Assembly: GCF_947497935.1 (NCBI RefSeq)
Contig: NZ_CANMIO010000003.1
Location: 310,001 to 374,000, forward strand
Reading direction: 5' to 3'
DNA length: 64,000 nucleotides
Source: an uncultured Shewanella sp.
Lineage (GTDB): Bacteria > Pseudomonadota > Gammaproteobacteria > Enterobacterales > Shewanellaceae
The stretch's first letter is position 1, and each line of letters starts with the position of its first letter. The position numbers and the translations under genes were made by a program. Positions 39,333 to 49,778 of the stretch are shown here, one piece after another. The notes under the pieces are model-generated. The model made no database searches, was not told the DNA's origin, and saw nothing but the letters and a program-made list of their open reading frames with translations.

Positions 39333-39800
39333 TTACATCTTACTTTGAAGGTAGTTTGGTAGGCCAACCTTATCAATCAACCCGAGTTGCTTCTCAAGCC
39401 AATACATATGATCGGACTCGGTTTCTTCGAGTAATACCTCTAAGATCTCACGGCTTTCATAATCACTCTTCTGCTCGCACAAGGCAATTGCGCTGCGTAA
39501 GTTATCAGCAACCTGATACTCATAGGCTAAATCATTCTTAAGCATCTGCTCAGTATCTTTGCCAATGTTTAACGGTTCTCGACTGGCAACGTCTGGTGTT
39601 CCCTCTAAAAAGAGGATTCTTTGCACTAACTTTTTAGCGTGTTCGCGTTCATCATCACTCTCATGAGAAATGCGCTCATGAAGTTCATTGAGCCCCCAGT
39701 CTTCATACATTAAACCATGAACGAAATACTGATCCATTGCCGATAGCTCACCTGTGAGCAATTTATTAAGCGTGTCGATGACTTCTTTGTTACCTTTCAT
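39333..39800 (-). CDS. bfr: Bacterioferritin subunit without the heme-ligand Met (ferroxidase subunit)
   Basis: 155 aa. Ferritin-like four-helix protein storing iron in a 24-mer. It keeps all ferroxidase ligands: Glu18, Glu51, His54, Glu94, and Glu128/His131 after a one-residue shift. Residue 52, the Met that binds inter-subunit heme, is Arg, so this subunit should not bind heme. It follows the second bfr gene by 12 nt and the two probably form mixed shells, as described for two-subunit bacterioferritins. Confidence 0.95.
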   Translation of the reverse strand: MKGNKEVIDTLNKLLTGELSAMDQYFVHGLMYEDWGLNELHERISHESDDEREHAKKLVQRILFLEGTPDVASREPLNIGKDTEQMLKNDLAYEYQVADNLRSAIALCEQKSDYESREILEVLLEETESDHMYWLEKQLGLIDKVGLPNYLQSKM

Positions 39801-39812
39801 AACTGCCTCCAG

Positions 39813-40280
39813 TTAGCTCATTTTTGACTGTAGGTAGTTTTGAATACCCATTAACGAGATAAGTTCTAGCTGTGCCTCAAGCCAATCGAGGTGCTCCTCT
39901 TCATCTTCTAGTAAGTCCTCTAAGATATCTCGACTAACATAATCAGCCTCTAACTCACATAGGGCTATCGCCTCACGAAGCAATACCAATTCCTCTTCAA
40001 GCATGACTTTGTCGCACTCAAGCATCTCTTGGCTATGTTCACCGATCCGAATTTTATCTAACTGTTGTAGGTTTGGTAGCCCTTCAAGGAACAACACTCG
40101 CTCAATTAACTTATCGGCATGCTTCATGTCTTGAATGGATTTTTTATAGGCCTTTTCATCGAGTTCACCTAAACCCCAATTCTTAAACATGCGAGCATGG
40201 AGGAAATACTGATTAATTGCGGTAAGTTCGCTGGTCAGCACCTTATTGAGCTGACTAATGATCTTAGGTTGTCCTTTCAT
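39813..40280 (-). CDS. bfr: Bacterioferritin subunit with heme-ligand Met but altered ferroxidase site
   Basis: 155 aa. It keeps the heme ligand Met52 (IQDMKHADK), Glu18, His54, Glu127 and His130. Residue 51 is Asp instead of Glu, and residue 94 is Leu instead of the bridging Glu, so its di-iron centre is probably impaired. Complementary to the neighbouring subunit. First gene of the pair, behind Fur-like and FNR-like sites. Confidence 0.95.
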   Translation of the reverse strand: MKGQPKIISQLNKVLTSELTAINQYFLHARMFKNWGLGELDEKAYKKSIQDMKHADKLIERVLFLEGLPNLQQLDKIRIGEHSQEMLECDKVMLEEELVLLREAIALCELEADYVSRDILEDLLEDEEEHLDWLEAQLELISLMGIQNYLQSKMS

Positions 40281-40299
40281 CTGTTCATCCTTAGTTAAA

Positions 40300-40313
40300 T
40301 TGATCTATATCAA
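40300..40313. promoter_or_regulatory. FNR/EtrA-type box upstream of bfr
   Basis: TTGATCTATATCAA is a perfect TTGAT-N4-ATCAA palindrome, 20-33 nt before the bfr start codon, so near the promoter/leader. Repression or redox control is likely. Confidence 0.6.
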
Positions 40314-40379
40314 TATTTATAACCTAGAACAAAAAACGACCACTTACAAATAAACTTTATATTTCAAAATCTTAGTAAG

Positions 40380-40398
40380 GATAACCATTCTCATTAGT
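40380..40398. promoter_or_regulatory. Fur-like box upstream of bfr
   Basis: GATAACCATTCTCATTAGT matches 13 of 19 positions of the classic Fur box GATAATGATAATCATTATC. Expected for an iron-storage gene. The rest of 40281-40568 has no ORF. Confidence 0.45.
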
Positions 40399-40566
40399 AC
40401 TTTAATTCTTACTTGGGTAAATAAGGAAGGCGATGTGTATTTATCTAGTTAAACTAATCGATTAGCACATAGACAAATCAAAGCGGTAACAACTGGTGAA
40501 CACTTGTTGGCGCTATATATGAGTGTAGGCAGTAACAACAAGCTGCTTTAGTGAAAAATGATATAA

Positions 40567-40592
40567 AAAAGGCTCCTATAAAGGAGCCTTAA
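40567..40592 (-). terminator. Terminator of the nqr-apbE-nqrM operon
   Basis: AAGGCTCCT pairs with AGGAGCCTT around TTAT, followed on minus by six T. Confidence 0.92.
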
Positions 40593-40612
40593 TTGTCGCG
40601 AACTATGCAGAA

Positions 40613-40834
40613 TTAAATAATGCGATTCTGCTCTAATTTTTCACGGCGTTCTTGTTCTGCCATGCGTGCTTTGCGCTTGTCGCATGGATCATCACAATCA
40701 CACGCTTTCTCAATTCCGAGCGCACCGAGACCACCGCAGCTTCCAGCAACGGCTTGTCGCTTGACTAAATAGCCTATCGACATTAAGAAAAAGAAACCTA
40801 ATAACACGACAAAAGCCGCAATAAATGTGCTCAT
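40613..40834 (-). CDS. nqrM: NQR maturation protein NqrM
   Basis: 73 aa from the ATG with GGAG six bases upstream; a TTG four codons earlier abuts the apbE stop. One N-terminal TM helix is followed by the conserved cysteine run CGGLGALGIEKACDCDDPC. NqrM (DUF539) helps insert iron between NqrD and NqrE. It ends the nqr operon, the position it has in other gammaproteobacteria. Confidence 0.93.
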   Translation of the reverse strand: MSTFIAAFVVLLGFFFLMSIGYLVKRQAVAGSCGGLGALGIEKACDCDDPCDKRKARMAEQERREKLEQNRII

Positions 40835-40846
40835 ATTCGACTCCAA

Positions 40847-41863
40847 CTACTGAGTAACGAAAGGTTTGAAAGCTTCACTATAGAAGACTTTAAAGCCATC
40901 ATCTTGCTTTTCAATAAGCATTATCGCTAGATGCTCACGTTTGGCAAGTTCTAGTGACGCTTGAGTACCTAGCACCATCATAGCAGTCGCGTAGCCATCT
41001 GCAATCATTGATTCTTCATGCAGTACAGTTACCGACGCTAATCTATGGTGTATCGGGTAGCCTGTGCGTGGATCGATCAGGTGTGAAAAACGCTTTCCGT
41101 CTTCTTCGTAATAATTACGATAATCCCCTGATGTTGCCATCGCCATATTCTTGGGCGAAATAACTTGTTGAATAGCCCCACCAGAATCGCCTGGTTGCTC
41201 AATAGCAATACGCCATAAAGAACCATCGGCTTTAGTGCCACGTAAGCTAATCTCACCACCTATCTCAACTAAATAACCTGTCGGCTGGTACTTATCTAGT
41301 AAGGCGGCTATTTTATCAACACCGAAACCTTTTGCAATAGAAGACAAGTCGACATAGATGTCAGGATCTTGCTTACTAATTCTATTGCCATCAACTTCTA
41401 TCGCTTCAATACCAGTTCGCTCCATAGCGGCATCTATTGCTTGTTGAGATGGTATTTGAGTCGGTTTCTTATCCGGACCAAAGCCCCATAAATTAACTAA
41501 CGGCCCTAAAGTAATATCTAAGGCCCCATCGGTTATTTTGTATAATGCTAATCCTTCAGCAATTACCTTGGCAGTGTCCGCCGATACTTCAACCTTATCG
41601 CTGCGAGTCATCTGGTTGAACTTAGATAACTCAGAGTTTGGTCGGTAAGTCGACATCTGATCGTTAACCTTTTCTAGGGCTAAGTCGATCTCTGCTTGCA
41701 GTAACTGAACATCTGGCATTCTTTCATTAGGAACGACCTTAATATGGTAAGTCGTGCCCATTGTGTTGCCAGACAGTGAAATCACTTCAGCTTGTTTAGT
41801 ACAAGCTGAAATAAAAAAGGCTAACCCGATAAGGGCCAGCCAGTTTACTAAGGTCTTAAACAT
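40847..41863 (-). CDS. apbE: FAD:protein FMN transferase
   Basis: 338 aa. The signal peptide ends in a lipobox (FFISACTK, Cys near residue 21). ApbE uses FAD to attach FMN covalently to threonines of NqrB and NqrC. It has MGTTYHIKV, VDLSSIAKGFGVD and the Mg-binding TSGDYRNYYEEDGKRFSHLI region, plus MIADGYATAMMVLG. Located directly after nqrF, as in Vibrio. Confidence 0.96.
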   Translation of the reverse strand: MFKTLVNWLALIGLAFFISACTKQAEVISLSGNTMGTTYHIKVVPNERMPDVQLLQAEIDLALEKVNDQMSTYRPNSELSKFNQMTRSDKVEVSADTAKVIAEGLALYKITDGALDITLGPLVNLWGFGPDKKPTQIPSQQAIDAAMERTGIEAIEVDGNRISKQDPDIYVDLSSIAKGFGVDKIAALLDKYQPTGYLVEIGGEISLRGTKADGSLWRIAIEQPGDSGGAIQQVISPKNMAMATSGDYRNYYEEDGKRFSHLIDPRTGYPIHHRLASVTVLHEESMIADGYATAMMVLGTQASLELAKREHLAIMLIEKQDDGFKVFYSEAFKPFVTQ

Positions 41864-41892
41864 ATTGACCTAGATCTCCAATAAGAGAAGGG

Positions 41893-43140
41893 TTAGCCAC
41901 CGAAGTCATCCAACAGGATGTTTTCATCTTCGACACCAAGATCTTTAAGCATGCCAATAACAGCTGCGTTCATCATTGGTGGGCCACACATGTAGTACTC
42001 ACAATCTTCTGGTGCTTCATGGTCACGTAAGTAGTTCTCATACAATACGTTATGAATAAAGCCAGTGTAGCCATCCCAGTTGTCTTCAGGCTGTGGATCA
42101 GACAGTGCAACATGCCATTGGAAGTTGTCGTTGTCTGCCGCTAAGCCATCGAAATCTTCAACATAGAACATTTCACGACTAGAACGTGCACCGTACCAGA
42201 AACTCATCTTACGCTTCGAGTTAAGACGCTTAAGTTGGTCGAAGATATGCGAGCGCATTGGCGCCATACCAGCACCACCACCGATGAATACCATTTCTGC
42301 GTCAGTTTCTTTAGCGAAGAACTCACCAAATGGACCAGAAATTGTCACCTTATCACCCGCTTTTAGGCTAAAGATGTACGATGACATCTTACCACAAGGC
42401 AGAGACAAGTTGCGTGGAGGTGGCGTCGCAATACGTACGTTCAACATGATGATACCTTCCTCTAAAGGATAGTTCGCCATTGAATATGCACGGATTGTTT
42501 CATCATCGACCTGAGATTCTAGCTTGAAGAAGCCAAAGTGTTCCCAGTCGCCACGGTATTCTGCAGGAATATCGTAATCTGCGTACTTAACATGGTGCGC
42601 TGGTGCTTCAATCTGAATGTAACCACCTGCCCGGAAAGGTACAGAGTCACCATCAGGAATTTGTAGCTTAAGCTCTTTGATGAAGGTGGCTTTGCTATCG
42701 TTAGAGATAACTTCACATTCCCACTTCTTAACACCAAAAATCTCTTCTTCTAGTTCAATCTCCATGTCAGTTTTAACGTTTACCTGACAAGATAAACGGC
42801 AACCGCCACGAGCTTCACCTTTGCTGATATGGTCCAATTCAGTTGGTAGAATATCACCACCACCTGATTTAACGTGCACTTTACACTGACCACAAGTACC
42901 ACCACCGCCACATGCAGATGAAACGAAAATACCGCTCTCTGCCAATGCGCCTAGTAGCTTACCACCAGCTGCTGTTTTAATTGCTTTACTCGCGTCATCG
43001 TTGATGCCAATAGTGACATCGCCGCTTGCAACTAGCTTAGATTTAGCAAATAAAATCACCAAAACCAAAACCAATACAATCGCGGTAAACATACTCACAC
43101 CGAGATATACATCGATTGGAGTAGATTCAAGAATACCCAT
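41893..43140 (-). CDS. nqrF: Na+-translocating NADH-quinone reductase subunit F
   Basis: 415 aa. NADH-oxidising subunit. One N-terminal TM helix (about 12-32), a 2Fe-2S ferredoxin domain with [10 protein letters not shown] at about 76-85, then FAD- and NADH-binding domains ([31 protein letters not shown]). It passes electrons from NADH into NqrB/NqrC. Slightly longer N-terminus than usual. Confidence 0.97.
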   Translation of the reverse strand: MGILESTPIDVYLGVSMFTAIVLVLVLVILFAKSKLVASGDVTIGINDDASKAIKTAAGGKLLGALAESGIFVSSACGGGGTCGQCKVHVKSGGGDILPTELDHISKGEARGGCRLSCQVNVKTDMEIELEEEIFGVKKWECEVISNDSKATFIKELKLQIPDGDSVPFRAGGYIQIEAPAHHVKYADYDIPAEYRGDWEHFGFFKLESQVDDETIRAYSMANYPLEEGIIMLNVRIATPPPRNLSLPCGKMSSYIFSLKAGDKVTISGPFGEFFAKETDAEMVFIGGGAGMAPMRSHIFDQLKRLNSKRKMSFWYGARSSREMFYVEDFDGLAADNDNFQWHVALSDPQPEDNWDGYTGFIHNVLYENYLRDHEAPEDCEYYMCGPPMMNAAVIGMLKDLGVEDENILLDDFGG

Positions 43141-43187
43141 TAACTTATCCTTAAAGGTTCAAATTAAGACGTCGTTATGGTGCCTCT

Positions 43188-43796
43188 TTACAGAGACACA
43201 CCTGAGAACGACATGAAACCTAGAGCCATCAAACCAGCGGTAACAAAGGTAATACCTAAGCCGCGAAGCCCATCAGGAACATCAGCATATTTTAACTTTT
43301 CACGGATACCAGCAAGCAGCACAAGTGCTAATGCCCAACCGATACCAGAACCTATACCAAACACCAAGCTTTCACCTAGGTTGTAGTCACGCTCAACCAT
43401 GAAAGATACTGCACCGAAAATTGCACAGTTTACTGTGATTAGCGGTAGGAAGATCCCCAATGCGTTATATAGCGGTGGGAAATACTTATCTAATGCCATC
43501 TCAAGGATTTGAACCAAAGCTGCAATCACACCGATAAAGGTGATGAACTTCAAAAAGCTCAAGTCAGCATCTGGTACACCCGCCCAAGCTAATGCGCCTG
43601 GAGCTAGAATACCTTGATAGATAATTTGGTTAACAGGAACTGAAATAGCCAGTACCACGATAACTGCAACACCTAAGCCCATGGCTGTTTTTACTTTCTT
43701 AGATACTGCAAGAAAAGTACACATACCAAGGAAAAAGGATAGCGCCATGTTTTCAATGAAAACAGAACGAATTAATAGACTAATATAATGTTCCAT
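43188..43796 (-). CDS. nqrE: Na+-translocating NADH-quinone reductase subunit E
   Basis: 202 aa, six TM helices, paralog of NqrD. Conserved cysteines in [10 protein letters not shown] and VNCAIFGAV take part in the iron site between NqrD and NqrE. Gap of 5 nt from nqrD. Confidence 0.98.
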   Translation of the reverse strand: MEHYISLLIRSVFIENMALSFFLGMCTFLAVSKKVKTAMGLGVAVIVVLAISVPVNQIIYQGILAPGALAWAGVPDADLSFLKFITFIGVIAALVQILEMALDKYFPPLYNALGIFLPLITVNCAIFGAVSFMVERDYNLGESLVFGIGSGIGWALALVLLAGIREKLKYADVPDGLRGLGITFVTAGLMALGFMSFSGVSL

Positions 43797-43801
43797 TATG
43801 C

Positions 43802-44434
43802 TTATCCTTTTGCTTCAACTTGCTCTGGCTTCATCACACGAATAATCCAGATCAATGCACCAATCAGGAAGAACGCGCTCGGAGGCAGAAGCAATAGGCC
43901 GTTAGGCTGATACCAGCCACCGTCTGAAATCTTGCTTAGGATTTCAATGCCGAATAATGAACCATTACCAAACAATTCACGTACGAAGCCAACTGACAAC
44001 AAGATTGCACCGTAGCCTAGACCATTACCGATACCGTCCATGAAGCTCATCATAGGAGGAGTCTTCATCGCGTAAGCCTCTGCACGGCCCATTACGATAC
44101 AGTTAGTAATAATCAAACCAACGAATACCGATAACTGCTTAGCAACATCATAAGCGTAAGCTTGTAGTACTTGGTCTACCACGATTACTAGAGACGCAAT
44201 AATCGTCATCTGCACGATAATACGTACGCTGCTTGGAATGTGATTACGAATCAATGAAATAAATAGATTCGATAAGGCACATACTGCAGTCAGTGCAATC
44301 GTCATTACCAATGCAGTTTCCATCTTACTGGTTACAGCCAAGGCACTACATACACCCAAGATTTGCAGAGCAATTGGGTTGTTGCTGACAATAGGTCCAA
44401 TTAGAACCGATTTAAGTTCTTTAGCATCAGCCAT
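43802..44434 (-). CDS. nqrD: Na+-translocating NADH-quinone reductase subunit D
   Basis: 210 aa, six TM helices. The conserved Cys residues are in [13 protein letters not shown] and [14 protein letters not shown]. Its ATG overlaps the nqrC stop by one base, so it is translationally coupled. Confidence 0.98.
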   Translation of the reverse strand: MADAKELKSVLIGPIVSNNPIALQILGVCSALAVTSKMETALVMTIALTAVCALSNLFISLIRNHIPSSVRIIVQMTIIASLVIVVDQVLQAYAYDVAKQLSVFVGLIITNCIVMGRAEAYAMKTPPMMSFMDGIGNGLGYGAILLSVGFVRELFGNGSLFGIEILSKISDGGWYQPNGLLLLPPSAFFLIGALIWIIRVMKPEQVEAKG

Positions 44435-45228
44435 TAGCTAAGCCCTCCATTGCGAGCTTTTTCGATAAAGCGAGCAAAACCTTCCTCACCTAACCAAAAA
44501 TCAAGTGAGTGCTGCACACCATTACCGGTAAGCGTTGCACCTGACAGTGCATCAACACCGTAAGGTGAAGCAGCAACAGCAGGGTTCTTAGTCACACTAA
44601 TCGCGAGCTCACCCTTGTCGTTGTATAGCTTCTTACCTGTCCACTTAGCAATCCATTGAGGATTTTGAACTTCACCACCAAGACCTGGTGTCTCACCAGA
44701 GCCAGTGAAGTCGTAATAAACTAAGCTACGAATAGTATTCAAGTCAGGCTCAACCGCTAAGAAAGCATACATAGTTGACCACAAACCATAACCTTTAATA
44801 GGAATAATCACAGTTTGTAGCTGCTTGTTGTCATCATGTACTAGATAAACAACTGCTTCATTTGCTACGCGCTTAACTGATGCAATGTCGTTCTTCGGTA
44901 CAAAAGACGTTGCTGGAGTACGCGCAGCTTTATCAGCATCAAACGTGTTGGCATCACCTTCTACAAAGTCACCGGTTTTAAGGTCGACTAACTTAGCTTC
45001 AACATACTTGTCGTATGTAGCCAAGACTTGAGACTTCTCAACTTTACCTTCGCGAGGGTTGATAAGTCCTGCAGCTTCAAGAATGTACTTTTGCTTATCG
45101 AGTAGTTTGTTTTCTTGTTGGGTAGGTTTCAACAATACTGCAGCCGTCGAAACGAACATAGAGCAGATGAAACACAAGCCAACAACAACAAATAGTGTTC
45201 TACCGAAAGAATCTTTATTACTAGCCAC
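44434..45228 (-). CDS. nqrC: Na+-translocating NADH-quinone reductase subunit C
   Basis: 264 aa from a GTG start with GGAGG 7 nt upstream; an upstream in-frame ATG would add 19 unconserved residues. One TM helix near residues 12-32. The FMN-carrying threonine is in [12 protein letters not shown] near residue 230. The start overlaps the end of nqrB. Confidence 0.97.
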   Translation of the reverse strand: MASNKDSFGRTLFVVVGLCFICSMFVSTAAVLLKPTQQENKLLDKQKYILEAAGLINPREGKVEKSQVLATYDKYVEAKLVDLKTGDFVEGDANTFDADKAARTPATSFVPKNDIASVKRVANEAVVYLVHDDNKQLQTVIIPIKGYGLWSTMYAFLAVEPDLNTIRSLVYYDFTGSGETPGLGGEVQNPQWIAKWTGKKLYNDKGELAISVTKNPAVAASPYGVDALSGATLTGNGVQHSLDFWLGEEGFARFIEKARNGGLS

Positions 45229-46420
45229 GTGCAATCCTCCGCTTAATATTCGACTGAACCACGAAATGGTCAAATAATGGAGCAAATAGATTCGCGAACA
45301 AGATAGCCAACATCATGCCTTCAGGGAAAGCTGGGTTGATAACGCGAATGAATACTGCCATAGCACCGATAAGAATACCGTAGCCCCACTTTGCGTTATT
45401 AGTGAAAGACGCTGATACAGGGTCTGTCGCCATAAACATCATACCGAACGCAAAGCCACCTAAAACAAGGTGCCAGTACCAAGGCATTGCAAACATTGGG
45501 TTAGTATCGCTACCGATAAAGTTAAGTAGGTAAGAAACGGCAATCATACCGACCATCACACCACCAACGATACGCCAAGAAGCGATACGGGTGTAGATGA
45601 TTACTGCACCACCAATTAAGATAGCGAGCGTTGAAACTTCACCAACTGAACCAGGAATGAAGCCGAAGAAGGCATTCCACCAGTCAGTAGTTAAACCGTA
45701 TTCTAGTGTGCCTTGCGCCGCTTGACTCAGTGCTGTTGCACCAGAGAAACCGTCAGCAACAACCCAAGTGGTGTCGCCTGACATACTTAGCGGGTAAGCG
45801 AAGAATAGGAATGCACGACCAGCCAGTGCAGGGTTTAGGAAGTTACGGCCTGTACCACCGAAAATCTCTTTCGCCACGACCACACCAAAGGTAATACCTA
45901 AGGCTACCATCCAAAGTGGAATAGTTGCAGGCAGTGTTAATGCGAAAAGGATTGAGGTAACAAAGAAGCCTTCGTTAACTTCATGTCCGCGTACTGATGC
46001 AAATAGGACTTCCCATATACCACCGACAGCGAATGTCACCGCATATATGGGTAAGAACCAACAGGCGCCATACCACATCAATGCGGCAACACCCGAATTT
46101 GCAGTCAATTCAGTACCAAACATACCGAAAAGAGCGACTTGCCAAGTGTCAGGAGCAGCAAAACCAGCCACTAATGCATCTTGTGCTTGTAAACCTACGT
46201 TGTACATACCTACAAACATTGCAGGGAATGCACATGCCCAAACCGTAATCATCATACGTTTTAGGTCCAGGTTATCACGAACATGGGTACGGCCCTTGTT
46301 CACATGACCTGGGGTGTAAAAGACAGTATATGCTGCTTCAAAAAGCGCATAAAACTTCTCATATTTGCCGCCTTTTTCAAACTGCGGCTCAATATTTTCG
46401 AAAAACTGTTTTAAGCCCAT
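45221..46420 (-). CDS. nqrB: Na+-translocating NADH-quinone reductase subunit B
   Basis: 399 aa, about ten TM helices. Carries covalent FMN on the threonine of [13 protein letters not shown] near residue 225-235, and riboflavin in the family. Main ion-conducting subunit of the pump. Directly abuts nqrA. Confidence 0.98.
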   Translation of the reverse strand: MGLKQFFENIEPQFEKGGKYEKFYALFEAAYTVFYTPGHVNKGRTHVRDNLDLKRMMITVWACAFPAMFVGMYNVGLQAQDALVAGFAAPDTWQVALFGMFGTELTANSGVAALMWYGACWFLPIYAVTFAVGGIWEVLFASVRGHEVNEGFFVTSILFALTLPATIPLWMVALGITFGVVVAKEIFGGTGRNFLNPALAGRAFLFFAYPLSMSGDTTWVVADGFSGATALSQAAQGTLEYGLTTDWWNAFFGFIPGSVGEVSTLAILIGGAVIIYTRIASWRIVGGVMVGMIAVSYLLNFIGSDTNPMFAMPWYWHLVLGGFAFGMMFMATDPVSASFTNNAKWGYGILIGAMAVFIRVINPAFPEGMMLAILFANLFAPLFDHFVVQSNIKRRIARG

Positions 46421-47754
46421 TAGCCTTCCCTCACAATCGTATCTAAGCAGTCACGTAGATATGACGCGTAGTCATATTTACCAGGACATACGAAAGTACA
46501 CAGTGCCAAATCTTCTTCATCCAACTCCAATGCACCCAAGGTTGCAGCGCCATCGTAATCACCTGAAACCAGATCACGAAGTAACATAGTTGGCAGAATA
46601 TCTAGCGGCATAACGCGCTCATAGTTACCAATTGGTACCATTGCACGATCACTACCACCTGTGCTCGTTGTCATGTTGAACAGACGAGAAGATGAAAGGT
46701 GTCCGAGGAATGCACGGGTAATAGAGAACTTATCTGAGCCAGGCATTGCCCAACCAAATAGTTCTTTCTCTGTGCCTTCTTCTAACAAGCTCACCTGATT
46801 ATGATAACGACCGAGGTAAGCGTGAGGGCCAATAGCGTTGCGACCGTTTAAAACAGAGCCAGAGATAGAACGAACATTACCTTCTGCTGTTTCGCCGTCA
46901 AGTAACTGCGCCATAGATGCACCAACTTGAGTGCGAACTAGGCGAGGTTTAACAGCTTTAGGGCCGGCTATTGCCACAACTCTTTGGGTATATAACTCAC
47001 CCGTAGCAAACAACTTACCAACCGCAATCACGTCTTGGTAGTTAATGTGCCAAACCGTTCTGGTTGCAGAAGCAGGTAATAGGTTATGAATGTGCGTGCC
47101 AGGCAATCCCGCAGGATGCAAACCAGCAAACTCTTCTACCTGAGTGTTAGCAGCAGGAATATCAGCGCCTGGTGCTTTACAAAGGTAAACCTTACCTTCA
47201 GTTAACTTTGAAAGAACCTTAAGTCCGTTTTCAAAGTCAGCTTTATGTTCTGCAATCACGACAACAGGATCTGCTGCCAGTGGTTGAGTATCGATAGCGG
47301 TGACGAAAATACCTGCGGCAGTTGAATCAACGCTAGGTACTTTACTGAAAGGACGCGTACGCAAAGCAGTCCACAAGCCTGATTGGATCAGGTTGTCACG
47401 TACTTGCTGTGTCTCTAACGTATCGATTGCAGTGGCGTCATATTTAGCAAAAGAGATGCTTTCATCCCCTTCTACTTCTATAACAACAGACTGCAGAACA
47501 CGTTGAGCGCCCCGGTTAACTTCGGAAATTGTGCCACTTGCTGAAGCCGTATATATCACGCCAAGGTTCTTTTTATCTTCAAAAAGAATCTGACCTTTTT
47601 TAACTTTATCCCCTACCTTAATTTTCATGGTAGGACGTAAGCCAATATACTCTTCACCCAAAATAGCTACGTGTTTGATGGCTTTACCATCATGGATAAC
47701 TTGCTCTGGCCCGCCTGCTATAGGTAGGTCCAATCCTTTCTTTATTGTAATCAT
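46420..47754 (-). CDS. nqrA: Na+-translocating NADH-quinone reductase subunit A
   Basis: 444 aa from the ATG of [12 protein letters not shown], matching the usual N-terminus; a TTG 11 codons earlier is possible, and neither has a strong Shine-Dalgarno. Peripheral cytoplasmic subunit involved in quinone reduction. First gene of nqrABCDEF-apbE-nqrM. Confidence 0.96.
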   Translation of the reverse strand: MITIKKGLDLPIAGGPEQVIHDGKAIKHVAILGEEYIGLRPTMKIKVGDKVKKGQILFEDKKNLGVIYTASASGTISEVNRGAQRVLQSVVIEVEGDESISFAKYDATAIDTLETQQVRDNLIQSGLWTALRTRPFSKVPSVDSTAAGIFVTAIDTQPLAADPVVVIAEHKADFENGLKVLSKLTEGKVYLCKAPGADIPAANTQVEEFAGLHPAGLPGTHIHNLLPASATRTVWHINYQDVIAVGKLFATGELYTQRVVAIAGPKAVKPRLVRTQVGASMAQLLDGETAEGNVRSISGSVLNGRNAIGPHAYLGRYHNQVSLLEEGTEKELFGWAMPGSDKFSITRAFLGHLSSSRLFNMTTSTGGSDRAMVPIGNYERVMPLDILPTMLLRDLVSGDYDGAATLGALELDEEDLALCTFVCPGKYDYASYLRDCLDTIVREG

Positions 47755-48345
47755 ATCCACAAGCACTACGTTATGAAGGAAAGACAATGCGCCGCGTTCC
47801 TGCTAAACACACAAGTTTTTTAACAAACCTCTAATTCGTGTTGAGCTAGCGCAGATTTATCGCTTAATTGCGATCACAATCACGCTGGTCGCGCGCATTT
47901 TACCCCAAATATCACAAGCTAGCCATGAAAAATGTGACTGTTTTAAAAGGTTGCAAATGTTTTAAGAACAAACATGCTAAATGTCAGTGCAGATTAAGAA
48001 TCTTATAATATAGCTGCAAGCCACATTCCCCATACATTTAAACAGGTTAATTAACTTTTGCCACAAGTGAGTCTGCATTTGAAAGTGAATAAAAATAAAA
48101 TTTACAGTTTTTTCTAAGTGCTGCTTAAATGCACTGACCAGCTCAGGATCACAACAGCGATTAATAGCCGAAAGCGGAGACATATAGGCAATTTTTCGCC
48201 TCAAGAGGCTATATTTCAGACTTAATATAATTAAACAACTGTTTAACAAATGCGGCAGTCTCATAGATATCATTGAGCTAAATATTGTGGAATTGGCTTT
48301 TCAGCGTCAAAAATCGACTTAAAGAAGTAAAATACGAATTTGTTC
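47755..48345. other. Intergenic region between nqrA and luxS
   Basis: About 590 nt, A/T-rich. It must contain the nqr promoter. A 98-codon minus-strand frame (47977-48273) lacks a Shine-Dalgarno and coding-like composition and I do not accept it. No repeat or known RNA seen. Confidence 0.45.
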
Positions 48346-48346
48346 C

Positions 48347-48374
48347 AATAAAAAAGCCGCAAAGCGGCCTTTCT
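48347..48374 (-). terminator. Terminator after luxS
   Basis: GCCGC-TTT-GCGGC followed on minus by six T. Confidence 0.92.
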
Positions 48375-48395
48375 ACTACATACATATCTGGTTGG

Positions 48396-48905
48396 CTAAA
48401 GCCCCTTCAGGATCTCTTCACTTAAACTTAAATCGTCATTACGATTCACATTGATCCCAGCTGCAATGATGTTACGGGCAATCTCTTTAGCCTGCTCAAG
48501 TGAATGCATCTCATAAGTGCCACATTGATATTCATTGAGCTCTGGAATATCAGTTTGTAGTGCGACCTTTAACACATCCTGCATGGCGGCAAGCCAAGCA
48601 TCCGCGACGACCGACTCGCTAGGTGTACCAATCAAGCTCATATAAAAACCTGTACGACAGCCCATAGGGGAAATATCGATGATTTCAACGCTGTCACTAT
48701 TTAAGTGATCACGCATAAACCCTGCAAATAAATGCTCAAGAGTATGAATACCACGCTCACTTAAGATCTCTTTATTAGGCACACAAAAACGCAGATCAAA
48801 TACCGTTATGGTGTCGCCTTTAGGTGTCGCCATGGATTTTGCGACACGGACCGCAGGCGCATTCATTCGAGTATGGTCAACGGTGAAACTATCTAATAAC
48901 GGCAT
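48396..48905 (-). CDS. luxS: S-ribosylhomocysteine lyase (autoinducer-2 synthesis)
   Basis: 169 aa. Cleaves S-ribosylhomocysteine to homocysteine and the AI-2 precursor DPD. The metal-site HTLEH is at residues 54-58, with the conserved Cys in [11 protein letters not shown] near 83. Cytosolic, single gene with its own terminator. Confidence 0.98.
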   Translation of the reverse strand: MPLLDSFTVDHTRMNAPAVRVAKSMATPKGDTITVFDLRFCVPNKEILSERGIHTLEHLFAGFMRDHLNSDSVEIIDISPMGCRTGFYMSLIGTPSESVVADAWLAAMQDVLKVALQTDIPELNEYQCGTYEMHSLEQAKEIARNIIAAGINVNRNDDLSLSEEILKGL

Positions 48906-49194
48906 TTTAATTTCTCCAAATTCGCGTTCAATGGCTAATCAGCATAGGTTAAGTTACTGCCTAAATCGACTGTAGACATCGACTTAAGCTAGATGATACT
49001 TACGCACACCCGCCTCACAGTCAATATAAGCGTTACAATCTTTTTTCATAATCGCATCTTTTAATTACCACTTTGCAACCACTCGCTTAGCCACACTACT
49101 CATTTTTTTGTATTCCATGTTCCATGGGGATCAGATGACTAATACGTCACTCCATTCAATGTTTCACAGAGAACGGAGATAAAAGAGAACAGAT
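48906..49194. other. Spacer between luxS and bolA
   Basis: About 290 nt without a credible ORF, RNA gene or repeat. Confidence 0.45.
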
Positions 49195-49197
49195 ACA

Positions 49198-49228
49198 AAA
49201 AAGCCACAGCGATATTGCCGTGGCTTTA
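49198..49228 (-). terminator. Terminator downstream of bolA
   Basis: AAAGCCAC pairs with GTGGCTTT around a loop that can pair further (GGCAAT/ATCGC), with six T on minus. Confidence 0.8.
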
Positions 49229-49315
49229 CTTACTCAATATTAACTCTATGTCAGCTCAATAGACTCATTTTAAAAGACTCTTAATAATAGACAGTACTGA
49301 CACTTGCTAAATGAA

Positions 49316-49615
49316 TTACCCCTTACATTTTGGCGATAAGGGTACATCAACCTCAGCCGTCCACTCTTCTGGAGTATAAGTGTGCATAGAAAGTGCGTGT
49401 AAGCCATGAGCAAACTCTTCTGCCAATGCCTCATTTACTGCACGGTGACGACCAATAAGACGCTTCCCCTCAAACTCACTACTCGTGATAATCACTTTAA
49501 AGTGTGTCTCAGAGTTAGGCGGCACGTGATGGTTGTGGCTTTCATTAATCACTTCAAGGTGTGACGGTGACAGTGCTGCGGTGAGTTTTTCGGTAATGAT
49601 CTGTTCAACTGACAT
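49316..49615 (-). CDS. bolA: BolA-family protein
   Basis: 99 aa from MSVEQIITEKL; a longer frame adds 26 unconserved residues. Class II KH-like fold. Typical motifs are LEVINESHNHHVPPNSETHFKV-type (His pair), FEGKRLIGRHRAVNEAL and the C-terminal HALSMHTYTPEEW. BolA proteins act with monothiol glutaredoxins in Fe-S handling and in stress morphology. Confidence 0.94.
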   Translation of the reverse strand: MSVEQIITEKLTAALSPSHLEVINESHNHHVPPNSETHFKVIITSSEFEGKRLIGRHRAVNEALAEEFAHGLHALSMHTYTPEEWTAEVDVPLSPKCKG

Positions 49616-49778
49616 AACGATGTTCTCAATAATGCATAAATGCGACTGCGGCAGATTACTGCGATAGCTTAGAAAGATCAACTCGTGACGCACATAGCGA
49701 GTTCATAGCCAGCTCCTCGCCAGAGTATGCTACAAAAAACCATCAATGCAGCCGCATATTACACAGCCCCCTACAGCG

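Noticed and set aside
47977..48273. 98-codon minus-strand ORF between luxS and nqrA
   Set aside because: A/T-driven composition, no ribosome site, no recognisable family.
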